In this document: positions 18,936-31,105 of the stretch, in pieces
Numbering within the stretch: position 1 is the first letter of the stretch
Layout of the letters: the number at the start of each line of letters is the position of its first letter
DNA from: Hyphomicrobiales bacterium
Lineage (GTDB): Bacteria; Pseudomonadota; Alphaproteobacteria; Rhizobiales; Rhizobiaceae
Length of the DNA: 64,000 bases
Assembly: GCA_900466575.1 (NCBI GenBank)
Contig: UBMP01000002.1
Location: 117,052-181,051, forward strand
Direction: 5' to 3'
Notes under the pieces: model-generated
What the model was told of the DNA's origin: nothing
The model's database searches: none
Seen by the model: only the letters and a program-made list of their open reading frames with translations
Translations under genes and position numbers: made by a program

Positions 18936-19514
18936 ATGAGTGAGGACCTCAACCCGCCCGTCAGCCGCTACCCCATTCCGCCCCTCTCCAGCCTGCCGGC
19001 CGACATCCGCGAACGCATCGAGGCCGTGCAGGAGAAATCCGGCTTCGTGCCCAACGTCTTTCTCGTGCTGGCTCGTCGGCCGGACGAGTTCCGCGCTTTC
19101 TTCGCCTATCACGATGCGCTGATGGACAAGCCCGGCAACCTGACCAAGGCCGAGCGCGAGATGATCGTCGTGGCGACCAGCGCTGCCAATCAATGCCAGT
19201 ATTGCGTCGTCGCCCATGGTGCGATCCTGCGCATCCGCGCGAAGAACCCGCTGATCGCCGACCAGATCGCAATCAACTACCGCAAGGCGGACATCACGCC
19301 GCGTCAGAAGGCCATGCTCGATTTTGCCATGAAGGTATCCCAGGCCGCCTATGCGGTTGACGAAGCGGACTTCGAGGCACTGAAGGCGCTAGGGTTCGAT
19401 GAGGAAGAACTCTGGGATATCATGGCCATAACAGGTCTCTTCGGCTTCTCGAACCGAATGGCGAATGTGACGGGCATGCGTCCGAACGACGAGTTTTATA
19501 GCCTCGGTCGTTGA
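18936..19514 (+). CDS. Peroxidase-related enzyme, carboxymuconolactone decarboxylase/AhpD-like family
   Basis: A 192-aa alpha-helical AhpD-like protein with the redox motif C87-x2-C90 in CQYCVVAHG followed by H94, as in alkylhydroperoxidase-type CMD proteins. These use the cysteine pair to reduce peroxides, and many have no known substrate. GGAGGAGGG lies just ahead of the ATG. It starts 33 bases after cysNC on the same strand and may be the last gene of that operon, which would connect it to sulfur or thiol metabolism; this link is positional only. Confidence 0.85.
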   Translation: MSEDLNPPVSRYPIPPLSSLPADIRERIEAVQEKSGFVPNVFLVLARRPDEFRAFFAYHDALMDKPGNLTKAEREMIVVATSAANQCQYCVVAHGAILRIRAKNPLIADQIAINYRKADITPRQKAMLDFAMKVSQAAYAVDEADFEALKALGFDEEELWDIMAITGLFGFSNRMANVTGMRPNDEFYSLGR

Positions 19515-19628
19515 AGCGGACTGCCCGTCCTTCACGCCTAACAGAAGTGCGAGCGTCTATTTGGAGGAATATTAACGATCGAACTTTACGTTCGAAATCT
19601 CTAACATAGAAATTCAGGGCGTGCGTCT

Positions 19629-21656
19629 ATGAGTGGAGGGGTAGGGGGAGTGCCACTGTTTCAGACATTCAAACGTCTGTTGACGGTTCCGAATGACAAT
19701 CCGGAATTGACGCTGGCGCAGTTCAAGGCCTTCTCCAGACAGGTCCCGCTTCTCTATCTCATTCTCCTGACCAACATGTTGTCGCTCGCCGGAACGCACC
19801 AGACCAGCGCGCCCTTCTGGCTGGTCAAGGTCGTGCCGGCGGTTTTCGCCGTGCTGTTCGTCACGCGCGGCATCGGCTGGATCCGCGAATCCCGCAAGGC
19901 GGTTGACGCCGCCTATGCCTACCGCCGTCTTGTCGCCACCAATCGCCTCGTCCTGCCCATTTCGCTACTTTCCGTCGCCTGGTCGATCGCATTGATCCCC
20001 TATGGCAACGATTACCAGAAGGCGCATGTCGCCTTCTTCATGTCGATCACCGTCATCGGCGTCATCTTCTGTCTCATGCACCTGCGTTCGGCGGCATTGA
20101 TGGTGACGTTCCTCGTGATCCTGCCCTTCTCCATCATCATGGGGCTTTCGGGCGAGCCGACGCTGATCGCCACGGCGGTCAACATGTTCCTCGTGTCGCT
20201 CGCCATGGTCGCGATCATGCTGCGTCACTATGCCGACTTCACCAAGCTCAACGAACAGCGCCTGACCCTTCTCGACCAGCAGACGGCGCTGAAGGAGAAG
20301 AACCGCGAGATGCAGCTTCTCTCCGACGAGAATTTGCGGCTCGCCAATCTCGACAGCCTGACGCGGATCGCCAACCGTCGCAGCTTCTTTTCCAATCTGG
20401 CCTCTGCCTTTGAACATGCGCAGGCGGAAAAGACGCGGCTTGCCATCGGTGTGGTCGATCTCGATGGCTTCAAGCCGGTCAACGATCTCTACGGCCACTC
20501 GGCCGGCGACAAGGTCCTGGTGGAGGTGGCGGATCGGCTTTCGGCATTCGACAATGCCGGCTGCAGCATCTTTCGCCTCGGCGGCGACGAATTCGCATTG
20601 CTCATTGACGCGGACGGGACCGATGAAAAGGCATTGGTCGACCTGGGCCAGCAGGTCTGCGCCAGTATTTCGCAGCCAATCATGATCGGAAACAGCGTCG
20701 TCCATGTCACGGGCTCCATGGGGATCGCCGTCTATCCCGATGTGGGGACGAACGGCCAGGACCTCTACGAACACGCCGACTACGCACTCTACAACGCCAA
20801 GCGCGAGAACCGCGCCAGCGTCGTCGTCTTCAATGCACGCCAGGCGAAGGCGCTCTTCCGGCTGCGCCAGGTCGAGGAAGTGCTTTTCGCTGCCGATCTC
20901 GATCGCGAACTCTCGCTCGCCTACCAGCCAATTGTCGACGCAGTTTCCGGCCGGACCGTCGGTTTCGAGGCGCTGGCGCGCTGGACGAGCCCGGTTCTGG
21001 GGCCGGTGTCGCCGGCCGAGTTCATACCGGTGGCCGAGCAGCATGGCCGCATCAATCTCATCACCCGGCTTCTGCTGACGCGGGCGCTCAAGGATGCGGC
21101 GTCCTGGTCCGGTGAGCCTTATCTCTCGTTCAATCTGTCTCCGCATGACCTTGCGGTGGAAGAAAACGTGCTGCGCATCATCGCGGCCGTCAACGCCAGC
21201 GGCCTTGCCCCCGGCCGCATCAATTTCGAGATCACCGAAACCGCAATCATGCACGATTTCGATCAGGCGATCCATTCGATCGAGCTTCTACGCGCGCTCG
21301 GGTGTCAGGTGTCGCTCGATGACTTCGGCACCGGCTATTCCAGCCTCAACCATGTCCACAAGCTGCCGCTGTCCAGGATCAAGATCGACCGCTGTTTCGT
21401 CGACCATATCGATGAACGGGCGGCCAGCTACAAGATAGTCAAATCCGTTCTCGCGCTCTGCAGCGAAATGGGATTGATGGCGATTGCCGAAGGTGTGGAG
21501 CGGGAAGAGGAAGTGCGCATCCTCAGGGCGCTGGGTGTTGACGCCATGCAGGGCTATTACTTCTCGGCACCCCTGCCTGGGGACCTCGTCGCAGCGCGGC
21601 TGAAGGCGGAGAGCGCCGTGGCGGTCAAGGCGAAAGACCGGATGAAGTCCGAATAA
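19629..21656 (+). CDS. Membrane-bound GGDEF-EAL protein
   Basis: Likely cyclic-di-GMP turnover enzyme of 675 aa. An N-terminal membrane region with about five or six helices (residues 35-195) is followed by a short coiled stretch, a GGDEF domain with intact GGDEF at residues 318-322, and an EAL domain starting near 420 with EAL at 447-449. Further EAL residues are visible: NFEITETA, DDFGTGYSSLNH and the final EGVE. Both active sites look complete, so cyclase and phosphodiesterase activity are both possible. GGAGGA at 19563-19568 is too far to serve this ATG. A small inverted repeat (TCGAAC/GTTCGA at 19579-19595) lies in the leader. It appears monocistronic. Confidence 0.9.
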   Translation: MSGGVGGVPLFQTFKRLLTVPNDNPELTLAQFKAFSRQVPLLYLILLTNMLSLAGTHQTSAPFWLVKVVPAVFAVLFVTRGIGWIRESRKAVDAAYAYRRLVATNRLVLPISLLSVAWSIALIPYGNDYQKAHVAFFMSITVIGVIFCLMHLRSAALMVTFLVILPFSIIMGLSGEPTLIATAVNMFLVSLAMVAIMLRHYADFTKLNEQRLTLLDQQTALKEKNREMQLLSDENLRLANLDSLTRIANRRSFFSNLASAFEHAQAEKTRLAIGVVDLDGFKPVNDLYGHSAGDKVLVEVADRLSAFDNAGCSIFRLGGDEFALLIDADGTDEKALVDLGQQVCASISQPIMIGNSVVHVTGSMGIAVYPDVGTNGQDLYEHADYALYNAKRENRASVVVFNARQAKALFRLRQVEEVLFAADLDRELSLAYQPIVDAVSGRTVGFEALARWTSPVLGPVSPAEFIPVAEQHGRINLITRLLLTRALKDAASWSGEPYLSFNLSPHDLAVEENVLRIIAAVNASGLAPGRINFEITETAIMHDFDQAIHSIELLRALGCQVSLDDFGTGYSSLNHVHKLPLSRIKIDRCFVDHIDERAASYKIVKSVLALCSEMGLMAIAEGVEREEEVRILRALGVDAMQGYYFSAPLPGDLVAARLKAESAVAVKAKDRMKSE

Positions 21657-21817
21657 AACACGCCCGGGAAAATCTGCCCGGGGTTGGCCTCGCCATCCGA
21701 GAACGCAAAAAACTATCACGCTGAGACGAAGACGCGAGGGCACGTGAAAGGCACGTGCGCCCCGCGTCGTCGATTTGTTGCGCGCCTCTGCCGGAGCAAA
21801 GGCGCGATGCTTCGTGA

Positions 21818-22225
21818 TCAGGACTTCTTGGTGACCTTGACGGTCTTGGCCGCAGCCTTTGAAGCAGCGGGGGCGGGCGTCGGCTTGACGCTGCCCGGCG
21901 CCAGCAATTCGCGGCAATAGGACGGGCTGAACTCTCCCTGACGGTCGCCCGTGATGGTGATGGAGCGGATGTTGTAGTCGCCGCTGACGGCAATCGTGGC
22001 CGAGCAGCTCTTCAGGTCGCCGCGCACGCGCTTGTAGCCGCCCTTCCAGGTGAAGACCGAGCCGGTGCCGTCATCGGCAAGCGGCGGGCCGTAGGCTGCA
22101 AAGAACTTGCCCGCCGATTTGCCGACCCAGGCCGAGGAAATCGGGTCGCCCAGGCTCCCGCCCGTTGTCGCGCAAGCCGAAAGAGACGCAGCTACCGCTG
22201 CCAGTGCAAGAAATTTCAGTTTCAT
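21818..22225 (-). CDS. Small lipoprotein, paralogue of the next gene
   Basis: Exported lipoprotein of about 135 aa of unknown function. The ATG at 22225 gives a clean signal peptide ending in the lipobox LSAC (Cys18). The mature part contains KFFAAYGPP, a W-x-G motif (FTWKGGY) and several cysteines, followed by an Ala/Pro/Lys-rich tail. It shares FFAAYGPP, T-W-x-G and a late Cys with the lipoprotein at 22398-22865, so the two are tandem paralogues. The upstream open frame to 22342 is ignored because it has no signal peptide character. I do not recognise a named domain. Confidence 0.78.
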   Translation of the reverse strand: MKLKFLALAAVAASLSACATTGGSLGDPISSAWVGKSAGKFFAAYGPPLADDGTGSVFTWKGGYKRVRGDLKSCSATIAVSGDYNIRSITITGDRQGEFSPSYCRELLAPGSVKPTPAPAASKAAAKTVKVTKKS

Positions 22226-22397
22226 GATCGCCCACTCGATATTGTCCGGCCACAACCGCCGAATCGCCGAAAACAGGTTTGCAGGATTCGCAATGGGCGT
22301 GGCAACGGTTATCCTGCAAAAAATTAGAAATGTTGCCGCCAATCCCCGCTTTGGCCCCGCTCTTCAGCCCGGCGCTGTCGATGCGCCGGGGCAGGCA

Positions 22398-22865
22398 TCA
22401 TTTCTTGACGCCGAAAACCTCCGCGCAGCGCGAGCGCGAGATGCCGTCGCCTTCCGTGTCGCTGGAAAGACTGATCGTCTCGATGACCCGAGCCTTGTTG
22501 ACGGTGATCTGGGCTTCGCATTGCAGACGCACGTCGCGTCCGGGGGAGACCATGACCATCTGTGGGTCGTCATACCAGGGGCCGAAGCGCGGGCCGAACA
22601 TGGGGTCATAGAAGGGGTCGCGTCGCACGATCTGGTAGTCCGGCGGAATGTATTTGTCCAACTTTCCGCCGCGCCAGGTGTAGATCGTGCGCCCGCCGGA
22701 AAGCTTGTAGCTCGATGCTGGCGGCCCGTAGGCGGCAAAGAAACTGTCCACCGGTTGACCCGGCCAGCGCTGCCCCACGCTCTTTTGCGCATCCTCGGTC
22801 GTCGTGCATCCGGCCACCGCAAGACAGGCGGCGAGCGCCGCCATGGGTCGAAAAAGCGCAAGCAT
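22398..22865 (-). CDS. Small lipoprotein, paralogue of the previous gene
   Basis: Exported lipoprotein of about 155 aa of unknown function. The start at 22865 is supported by AAGGAG six bases upstream and by a signal peptide ending in the lipobox VAGC (Cys20). The mature part includes SFFAAYGPP and IYTWRGG, matching the paralogue at 21818-22225. A distinctive Pro/Asp/Phe-rich centre (RRDPFYDPMFGPRFGPW) follows, then a conserved Cys near CEAQITV. Both genes point left, 172 bases apart. The conserved core suggests a periplasmic fold anchored to a membrane. Confidence 0.8.
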   Translation of the reverse strand: MLALFRPMAALAACLAVAGCTTTEDAQKSVGQRWPGQPVDSFFAAYGPPASSYKLSGGRTIYTWRGGKLDKYIPPDYQIVRRDPFYDPMFGPRFGPWYDDPQMVMVSPGRDVRLQCEAQITVNKARVIETISLSSDTEGDGISRSRCAEVFGVKK

Positions 22866-23022
22866 GGCAATCTCCTTTGTCGCCAATGCTTTACGCCCAT
22901 CCTGCGGCAACGTTAAGACCTCACGCAGGCCTGGGGTGCCTCGCGTCAAAAAAAATACGAAAAACCGGCATACGGCGCTTGTGGTTTCAAAATCGCTGGT
23001 TTATAGACCCCCTCGCTGGCAT

Positions 23023-23099
23023 CGGAGTGTAGCGCAGTCTGGTAGCGCACCACGTTCGGGACGTGGGGGTCGAGTGTTCGAATCACTCCACTCCGACCA
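23023..23099 (+). tRNA. tRNA-Pro (anticodon CGG)
   Basis: The 77-nt cloverleaf folds by eye: acceptor stem CGGAGTG pairs with CACTCCG followed by ACCA, so CCA is encoded. The D-arm contains AGCGCAGTCTGGTAGCGC. The anticodon stem CCACG/CGTGG encloses loop TTCGGGA with anticodon CGG. The T-arm carries GTTCGAATC. No duplicated tRNA 3' end that would mark an integration site was seen in the following 2 kb. Confidence 0.97.
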
Positions 23100-23358
23100 G
23101 CCAATTTCCCCATATTTCGTCCGTTTGTTGGTTCTCCTCATCTTGAGGGGTTTGTGTGCATCGCCCTGACCTTCGCAGTGGGCGACGCGCCGCACGTAAA
23201 GGTCTTCTGCAGAACGGGGCAGCTCCCCTCGCCAGATCCGCAACATTTATGGGAGCAAAATTGCGCGCCTTAAAGCGCTGGTATATGTCCAGTCGCGGTC
23301 CAAGAAGCACAAGGGACAGATTTGGCGGCGAAGACCTCTCAGACCAGAGAAGCGAGCA

Positions 23359-24843
23359 ATGGAGTTCGATTTTTCCGAAGTGATCGGTGATGGGCTGCCC
23401 AACTTTGACGCGATCCTGACTGCGTTGCAAATCCAGATCGATCCGGCGGATCTGACGGATGCGGACAGGCAGAGTGTCGGCAATGCAGCGCTCGGAAACG
23501 ATCGCTATGGCGTGTTACGCCCGTTGCTGTCGGCGGGGGCCGAACCCCGGAAGTTCGGCTGGACCGAAATTTTCCTGGCCGTCGCGTTCGGTTCCCTCGA
23601 CGATCTCGAGGAGGCTGTCACCGGGAAAAGTGAGCTTGAGGCTGTGGATGGCCATCAGCGCTCCGCGTTCCTCTTCTCCGTTCAGACCGGCAATATCGCC
23701 AAGACAAGGCTTCTGCTCGAAGCCGGTGCCAATCGTCTGGCGGTTGGACACTGCGGCAAGACCCCGCTCGATTATGCGATCGAGCAGGACAACGTGCCCA
23801 TGCTCGAATGGCTGCTGGAACAGGGCTTTGATCCCGAGGAAGACAATGGCTTCGGCGAAACGGCCGTTTTCACTGCTGCCGAATGGGGCGCGATAGGCTG
23901 TTTGAAGAAACTGATCGACTTCGGGGCCGATATCCGCAAGCCGCGCCATTCCGGCATGACGCCGATGGGGGCGGCGATGGACCGGCGTGTGATCGAGATC
24001 CTTCTGGATGCCGGGGCCGATCTGAGCGCACTCGATCGGGAGCAGCGTGCAATCCTGCTCGGCTACAAGGTTGATGAACCGCCGGAAAGGTCGCTGGAGG
24101 ACTTTGAACGATACAGTTCCAGAAGCTTTGGCCGTTTCAATCCTGAACGTGTCCACAATCCGTTCTGGACGGCGATGGTTCAATCCGGAGGTTCTGCCTC
24201 TCTGGCCGAGATGAAATATGCGCAAGCGGCGAGAGCCTTGCGCAAGGGCAAGGCATCCGCGCCACCTCGGAAACCCAGCAAAACGTGGAATGATCCGCGC
24301 GTGAAGCCGGGTACCGAACCGCTCCATGAACGCGGATATCCGATCTGGTGTTACCAGCGGTTCGGCACGTCGATCAACCGGCTCCCCGATGGCCGCTTTA
24401 TCGAAATTGCGGGTGAACACGAGGACTTCTACGACCCGAATTTCTGCATTTATAACGATGTGATCGTCCATGATGGCCAGGGTCATTGCGAGATCTATGC
24501 CTATCCGGCCGACGTCTTCCCGCCAACCGATTTCCATTCCGCGACGCTTGCCGGCGAGTTCATCTATGTGATCGGAAATCTGGGCTACCGGCCGGACCGC
24601 CGCCCGGGATTTACGCCCGTATATCGCCTCAACATCCACTCGCTCAGGATCGAACGCGTCGAAACAGGGGGCGACATGCCGGGCTGGATAAATGCTCATG
24701 ACGCCCTCTATGACGGGACGTCAAAGATCCGGATCTCAGGTGGCAGATGTGCCGTCTGGGAGAATGAAAAACTGAACCTCGTCGACAATCGTCATGTTTT
24801 CGAACTCGATCTGGCGACGCTGAAATGGACAAGGCAAGTCTGA
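23359..24843 (+). CDS. Ankyrin-repeat protein with a C-terminal beta-propeller-like region
   Basis: A 494-aa soluble protein without signal peptide. Residues about 70-250 hold four to five ankyrin repeats, seen in TPLDYAIEQDNVPMLEWLLE, TAVFTAAEWGAIGCLKKLID and TPMGAAMDRRVIEILLDAGA. The C-terminal 170 residues are different: they recur as short beta-rich blocks (NRLPDGRFIEIAGEHEDFYD, FIYVIGNLGYR, YRLNIHSLRIERVETGGDMP) like kelch or SMP-30-type propeller blades. The combination suggests a protein-binding scaffold joined to a second interaction surface. I do not recognise a specific function. It lies 260 bases after tRNA-Pro, a common position for acquired genes. Confidence 0.8.
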   Translation: MEFDFSEVIGDGLPNFDAILTALQIQIDPADLTDADRQSVGNAALGNDRYGVLRPLLSAGAEPRKFGWTEIFLAVAFGSLDDLEEAVTGKSELEAVDGHQRSAFLFSVQTGNIAKTRLLLEAGANRLAVGHCGKTPLDYAIEQDNVPMLEWLLEQGFDPEEDNGFGETAVFTAAEWGAIGCLKKLIDFGADIRKPRHSGMTPMGAAMDRRVIEILLDAGADLSALDREQRAILLGYKVDEPPERSLEDFERYSSRSFGRFNPERVHNPFWTAMVQSGGSASLAEMKYAQAARALRKGKASAPPRKPSKTWNDPRVKPGTEPLHERGYPIWCYQRFGTSINRLPDGRFIEIAGEHEDFYDPNFCIYNDVIVHDGQGHCEIYAYPADVFPPTDFHSATLAGEFIYVIGNLGYRPDRRPGFTPVYRLNIHSLRIERVETGGDMPGWINAHDALYDGTSKIRISGGRCAVWENEKLNLVDNRHVFELDLATLKWTRQV

Positions 24844-24977
24844 TCCAGCAACCGGCACGCCACAGAGCGGACAAAACCTCCGTTATGTATATGATTTGTC
24901 GACAAGACTGGACGAAGGAACAATCCTCCCACTTATCGAGTTATCCCCGGGCAAAACACGACAAAGGGAGAAACACC

Positions 24978-25214
24978 ATGATTTCCGCAAGCCAGATCAA
25001 GGATCACATGGAAGTGAAGTCCGTCGACGGCAAGCATATCGGCACCGTGGACCATATGGATGGCGAGAGCCGCATCAAGCTGACCAAGCAGGATTCCCGC
25101 GATGGCAAGCATCACGAAATCCCGCTCGACTGGGTCGACCACGTCGACGCTCACGTTCACCTGTCGAAGAAGGCGACCGACGTTCAGGCCACTTGGACGG
25201 ACGTCCAGAACTAA
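24978..25214 (+). CDS. DUF2171 domain protein
   Basis: Small soluble protein of 78 aa belonging to the DUF2171/PRC-barrel-like group, with unknown function. It begins MISASQIKDHMEV, then DGKHIGTVDHMDG, a pattern typical of this family in rhizobia, and ends in a conserved WVDHVDAHVHL stretch. AAAGGGAG stands just upstream of the ATG at 24978, which is why I do not extend to the in-frame codons further upstream. A strong hairpin terminator follows about 100 bases after the stop. Confidence 0.85.
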   Translation: MISASQIKDHMEVKSVDGKHIGTVDHMDGESRIKLTKQDSRDGKHHEIPLDWVDHVDAHVHLSKKATDVQATWTDVQN

Positions 25215-25311
25215 ACGTTTTCAAGCCCCGCGGACGCCCCCACGTCCGCCCGCGATCACGAGGGTCGCGAATGGCGGCATAGGTCAATTGCCCCGCCCCA
25301 TGTCGCCCCAC

Positions 25312-25348
25312 AAGCGGCACCTGTTTCCCCCGGCAGGTGCCGCTTTTT
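25312..25348 (+). terminator. Rho-independent terminator
   Basis: Perfect 10-bp stem GCGGCACCTG/CAGGTGCCGC (25314-25323 and 25334-25343) with a 10-base loop, directly followed by TTTTT. It ends the transcript of the DUF2171 gene before metH. Confidence 0.9.
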
Positions 25349-25474
25349 CGTGGCCGGTCGGGACATGCCGACTGAAGGGACGAGGCGAGGGGCGGCTTGA
25401 TCGCCGTGGCGCAGGCCGCGCAAAGCCTGTCGCAGACAAGACAGGTTTTCTGTTGCATCCCTCTCCCCATAACC

Positions 25475-25494
25475 ATATAAGGATGCCTTTATAT
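25475..25494. promoter_or_regulatory. Candidate operator upstream of metH
   Basis: ATATAAGGATGCCTTTATAT is a near-perfect palindrome 19 bases before the metH start, in otherwise GC-rich DNA. Methionine-cycle genes of many proteobacteria are controlled by ArsR-type SahR or LysR-type MetR proteins that bind AT-rich palindromes. Which regulator binds here is inference, and no such gene is adjacent. Confidence 0.5.
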
Positions 25495-25513
25495 GATTTG
25501 AGAGAGGCCTCCC

Positions 25514-29287
<3,774 letters not shown>

Positions 29288-29349
29288 GGCGGCATTTTTC
29301 CTTTCAGGTTGAGATGTGATTCCTGAATATTCATGGTAGGTCGGCTTAC

Positions 29350-29820
29350 TTGAGGATATGTTGCCAGTTGATAAGGTTTGGGGAGTTTCGTAGTTTGCAA
29401 ACTCTTGCTCAGAGATCGTGGATATGTAGCCGTGCGCTGCTTTTAATATTTCTTATTATAGGAGGTTTTGGCATATACAGCTCCTATGACAGAGATTACT
29501 TTTTCCTTAGATATAAAGAAAAAGTTGCATTGGATGCTAGCCTCCACGAATTGATCAAGCAACAAAACTTGAAAACCGGCGTCGATGAACTTATTGCCGC
29601 TAACAAAGATTGTTGCATGGTGGTACCTTTCATTCAAGGATCAGCACCGCGTACAGTCGATAACAGATCGATCATTACTGTGATGATCGACAAAATAACC
29701 TCTCTTCTAGGCCTAGAAAACTACCTTGTGCAGATGTCATTGCATGTAAACGGGGTGGCGATCCGTGCGTCTGCCATTGTCGATGGTAGGGGGAATGTAA
29801 GCGACTACAACCCAGATTAG
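29350..29820 (+). CDS. Hypothetical single-pass membrane protein, low GC
   Basis: Putative protein of up to 156 aa. One hydrophobic segment (ALLLIFLIIGGFGIYSS, about residues 29-46) suggests a membrane anchor with the rest exposed outside the cytoplasm. The start is unclear: the frame opens with TTG at 29350 and further TTG codons occur at 29368 and 29395, with no ATG before the membrane segment. Base composition is clearly more AT-rich than metH before it, and codon use is unlike neighbouring genes. This suggests recent acquisition. I do not recognise the family. Confidence 0.5.
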   Translation: MRICCQLIRFGEFRSLQTLAQRSWICSRALLLIFLIIGGFGIYSSYDRDYFFLRYKEKVALDASLHELIKQQNLKTGVDELIAANKDCCMVVPFIQGSAPRTVDNRSIITVMIDKITSLLGLENYLVQMSLHVNGVAIRASAIVDGRGNVSDYNPD

Positions 29821-29912
29821 GAGGCGTGAGCGATGAGCTCCGTTTTTTGCGGACGTGTTTACGTGGCGAGACGGCCTCCCGCGTTTCATATCGGGGAGAA
29901 GGAGCAACAAGG

Positions 29913-30191
29913 GTGAAGAACGAGCCTATCATTCTGCCGGCTGATCCAACCGACGCCGAAGACTTCGACGTCAGCGCAGAAGGTCTTGATCGCGGCCAGC
30001 GCGCCCGCCTGATCCGCCGCACCCGCACAGCGCTCGGCCTGTCGCAAACGGACTTCGCTGCGCGTTTTCATGTCCCTGTCGGCACCCTTCGCGACTGGGA
30101 ACAGGCTCGGGCGACCGCTCCGGATTTTGCTATCGCCTATATCCGGGTGATCGCCCAATTCCCGGACATGGTAGCCAAGGCGGTGGCGTAA
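29913..30191 (+). CDS. HTH-domain protein, antitoxin-like transcriptional regulator
   Basis: Small DNA-binding protein of 92 aa starting at GTG 29913, which has AAGGAG about eight bases upstream. Residues about 30-85 form an XRE/HigA-like helix-turn-helix: RLIRRTRTALGLSQTDFAARF then VPVGTLRDWEQ. Such proteins commonly serve as antitoxins beside BrnT- or RelE-type toxins. No toxin gene is adjacent here; the gene upstream is the low-GC membrane protein. It is thus an orphan antitoxin or a simple regulator. An in-frame upstream extension to 29826 lacks support. Confidence 0.72.
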   Translation: MKNEPIILPADPTDAEDFDVSAEGLDRGQRARLIRRTRTALGLSQTDFAARFHVPVGTLRDWEQARATAPDFAIAYIRVIAQFPDMVAKAVA

Positions 30192-30192
30192 A

Positions 30193-30321
30193 TTACTCCA
30201 CCCGCTGCTCCAGCAAATATCGCGTCGCCAGACTGATATACTGCGGGATCCGCTTGTCCCTGTGGGCAAGCAGGGCCTTTCCAATACATGCCAGGAATAC
30301 ACCCTTAAAGATTGTATTTCC
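30193..30321 (-). pseudogene. Possible 3' gene fragment
   Basis: On the minus strand a 42-codon open stretch ends at TAA (30193-30195) and reads like a real protein C-terminus: FLACIGKALLAHRDKRIPQY then LATRYLLEQRVE. It is bounded upstream by an in-frame TAG at 30322-30324 and has no start codon or ribosome-binding site. It may be the tail of a degraded gene. The rest of the 30192-30518 gap holds the AT-rich leader of the cold-shock gene and nothing else I can name. Confidence 0.3.
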
Positions 30322-30518
30322 CTATATGTAAAAACTTTCCGTTGACGTCCCTGCTGCAATGGGTTACATATGTGTCATCGATCTTTTGCTTGCCGAGCTT
30401 TGTCTACCGCGCGATTGGCACCGCGCTTTACGCGAACTTCTCTTTCAAAAATAGTCGGTTTCGACCTGCGCAGCACGAGCTTCGCGGCACCTCAATCTAT
30501 GCTTTGAAAGGGTTCAAC

Positions 30519-30728
30519 ATGACCACTGGCACAGTAAAATGGTTCAATTCCACCAAGGGCTTCGGCTTCATCCAGCCTGACAACGGCGGCGCTGACGCAT
30601 TCGTTCACATCTCGGCCGTCGAACGGTCGGGCATGCGCGAACTCGTCGAAGGCCAGAAGGTTGGCTTCGAACTTGAGCGCGACGTGAAGTCGGGCAAGAT
30701 GGCGGCAATCAATCTTCAGGCCGCATAA
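30519..30728 (+). CDS. Cold-shock protein (CspA family)
   Basis: Single cold-shock domain of 69 aa that binds single-stranded nucleic acid and acts as an RNA chaperone. RNP1 (KGFGFI, residues 13-18) and RNP2 (DAFVHIS, residues 26-32) are intact, with the usual opening [15 protein letters not shown] lies about six bases before the ATG at 30519. More than 150 bases of AT-richer leader precede it, as is common for csp genes with regulatory 5' untranslated regions. A terminator follows at 30788. The open frame upstream to 30312 is not part of the protein. Confidence 0.96.
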   Translation: MTTGTVKWFNSTKGFGFIQPDNGGADAFVHISAVERSGMRELVEGQKVGFELERDVKSGKMAAINLQAA

Positions 30729-30787
30729 ATAGAAATCCGCTTCCCTTTGACCACGGATGTACTGGCACTGCCGGAAGCTGTTTCATC

Positions 30788-30814
30788 AAGGCCAGGCGTT
30801 TTGCCTGGCCTTTT
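30788..30814 (+). terminator. Rho-independent terminator after the cold-shock gene
   Basis: A 10-bp stem AAGGCCAGGC/GCCTGGCCTT with loop GTTTT ends in a run of T. It lies 60 bases after the csp stop. Confidence 0.9.
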
Positions 30815-30850
30815 CGTTTCGGCACTTACGCTGAAACCAACGAGGTTTTC

Positions 30851-31075
30851 ATGACCCAGACCTATAGCAAATCCCGCCAGCAGGCGGAGCGTGCCTTCAG
30901 CAACATTCAGACGCAATTCTTTGCGAAGAATGACGCGGTAGAGGAACTCGCATCCGTCACTTACGCGCGGGATGCCAAGACTCTCCGCCTGAGAGAGGCA
31001 CGCATCGCCAAAGAGGTCGCCGATCGTTTATCGGCAACCTCCAGTCTCATCGCAAAGCGCGCCAAAATGCGCTGA
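30851..31075 (+). CDS. Small conserved hypothetical protein
   Basis: A 74-aa, charged, predicted all-helical protein (MTQTYSKSRQQAERAFSNI, then a Lys/Arg/Ala-rich helix to the C-terminus). No signal peptide or membrane segment. It sits between the csp terminator and the DUF6481 gene on the same strand, 30 bases from the latter, so the two may be co-transcribed. Small proteins of this type commonly accompany csp genes in rhizobia, as I recall; function unknown. Confidence 0.65.
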   Translation: MTQTYSKSRQQAERAFSNIQTQFFAKNDAVEELASVTYARDAKTLRLREARIAKEVADRLSATSSLIAKRAKMR

Positions 31076-31105
31076 TCTCTCCCTTCACTCGTTGTTAGGA
31101 TAAGA

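Noticed and set aside
19965..21275. A 436-codon leftward open frame inside the GGDEF-EAL gene
   Set aside because: It lies wholly antisense to a gene with intact catalytic motifs and lacks any motif of its own.
23023..25350. Genomic island integrated at tRNA-Pro
   Set aside because: No integrase gene, no repeated tRNA 3' end and no composition change were seen in the next 2 kb, so the position alone is not enough.
25349..25513. SAM, SAH or cobalamin riboswitch upstream of metH
   Set aside because: None of the conserved aptamer blocks could be found in this leader; only the terminator of the previous gene and a palindrome are present.
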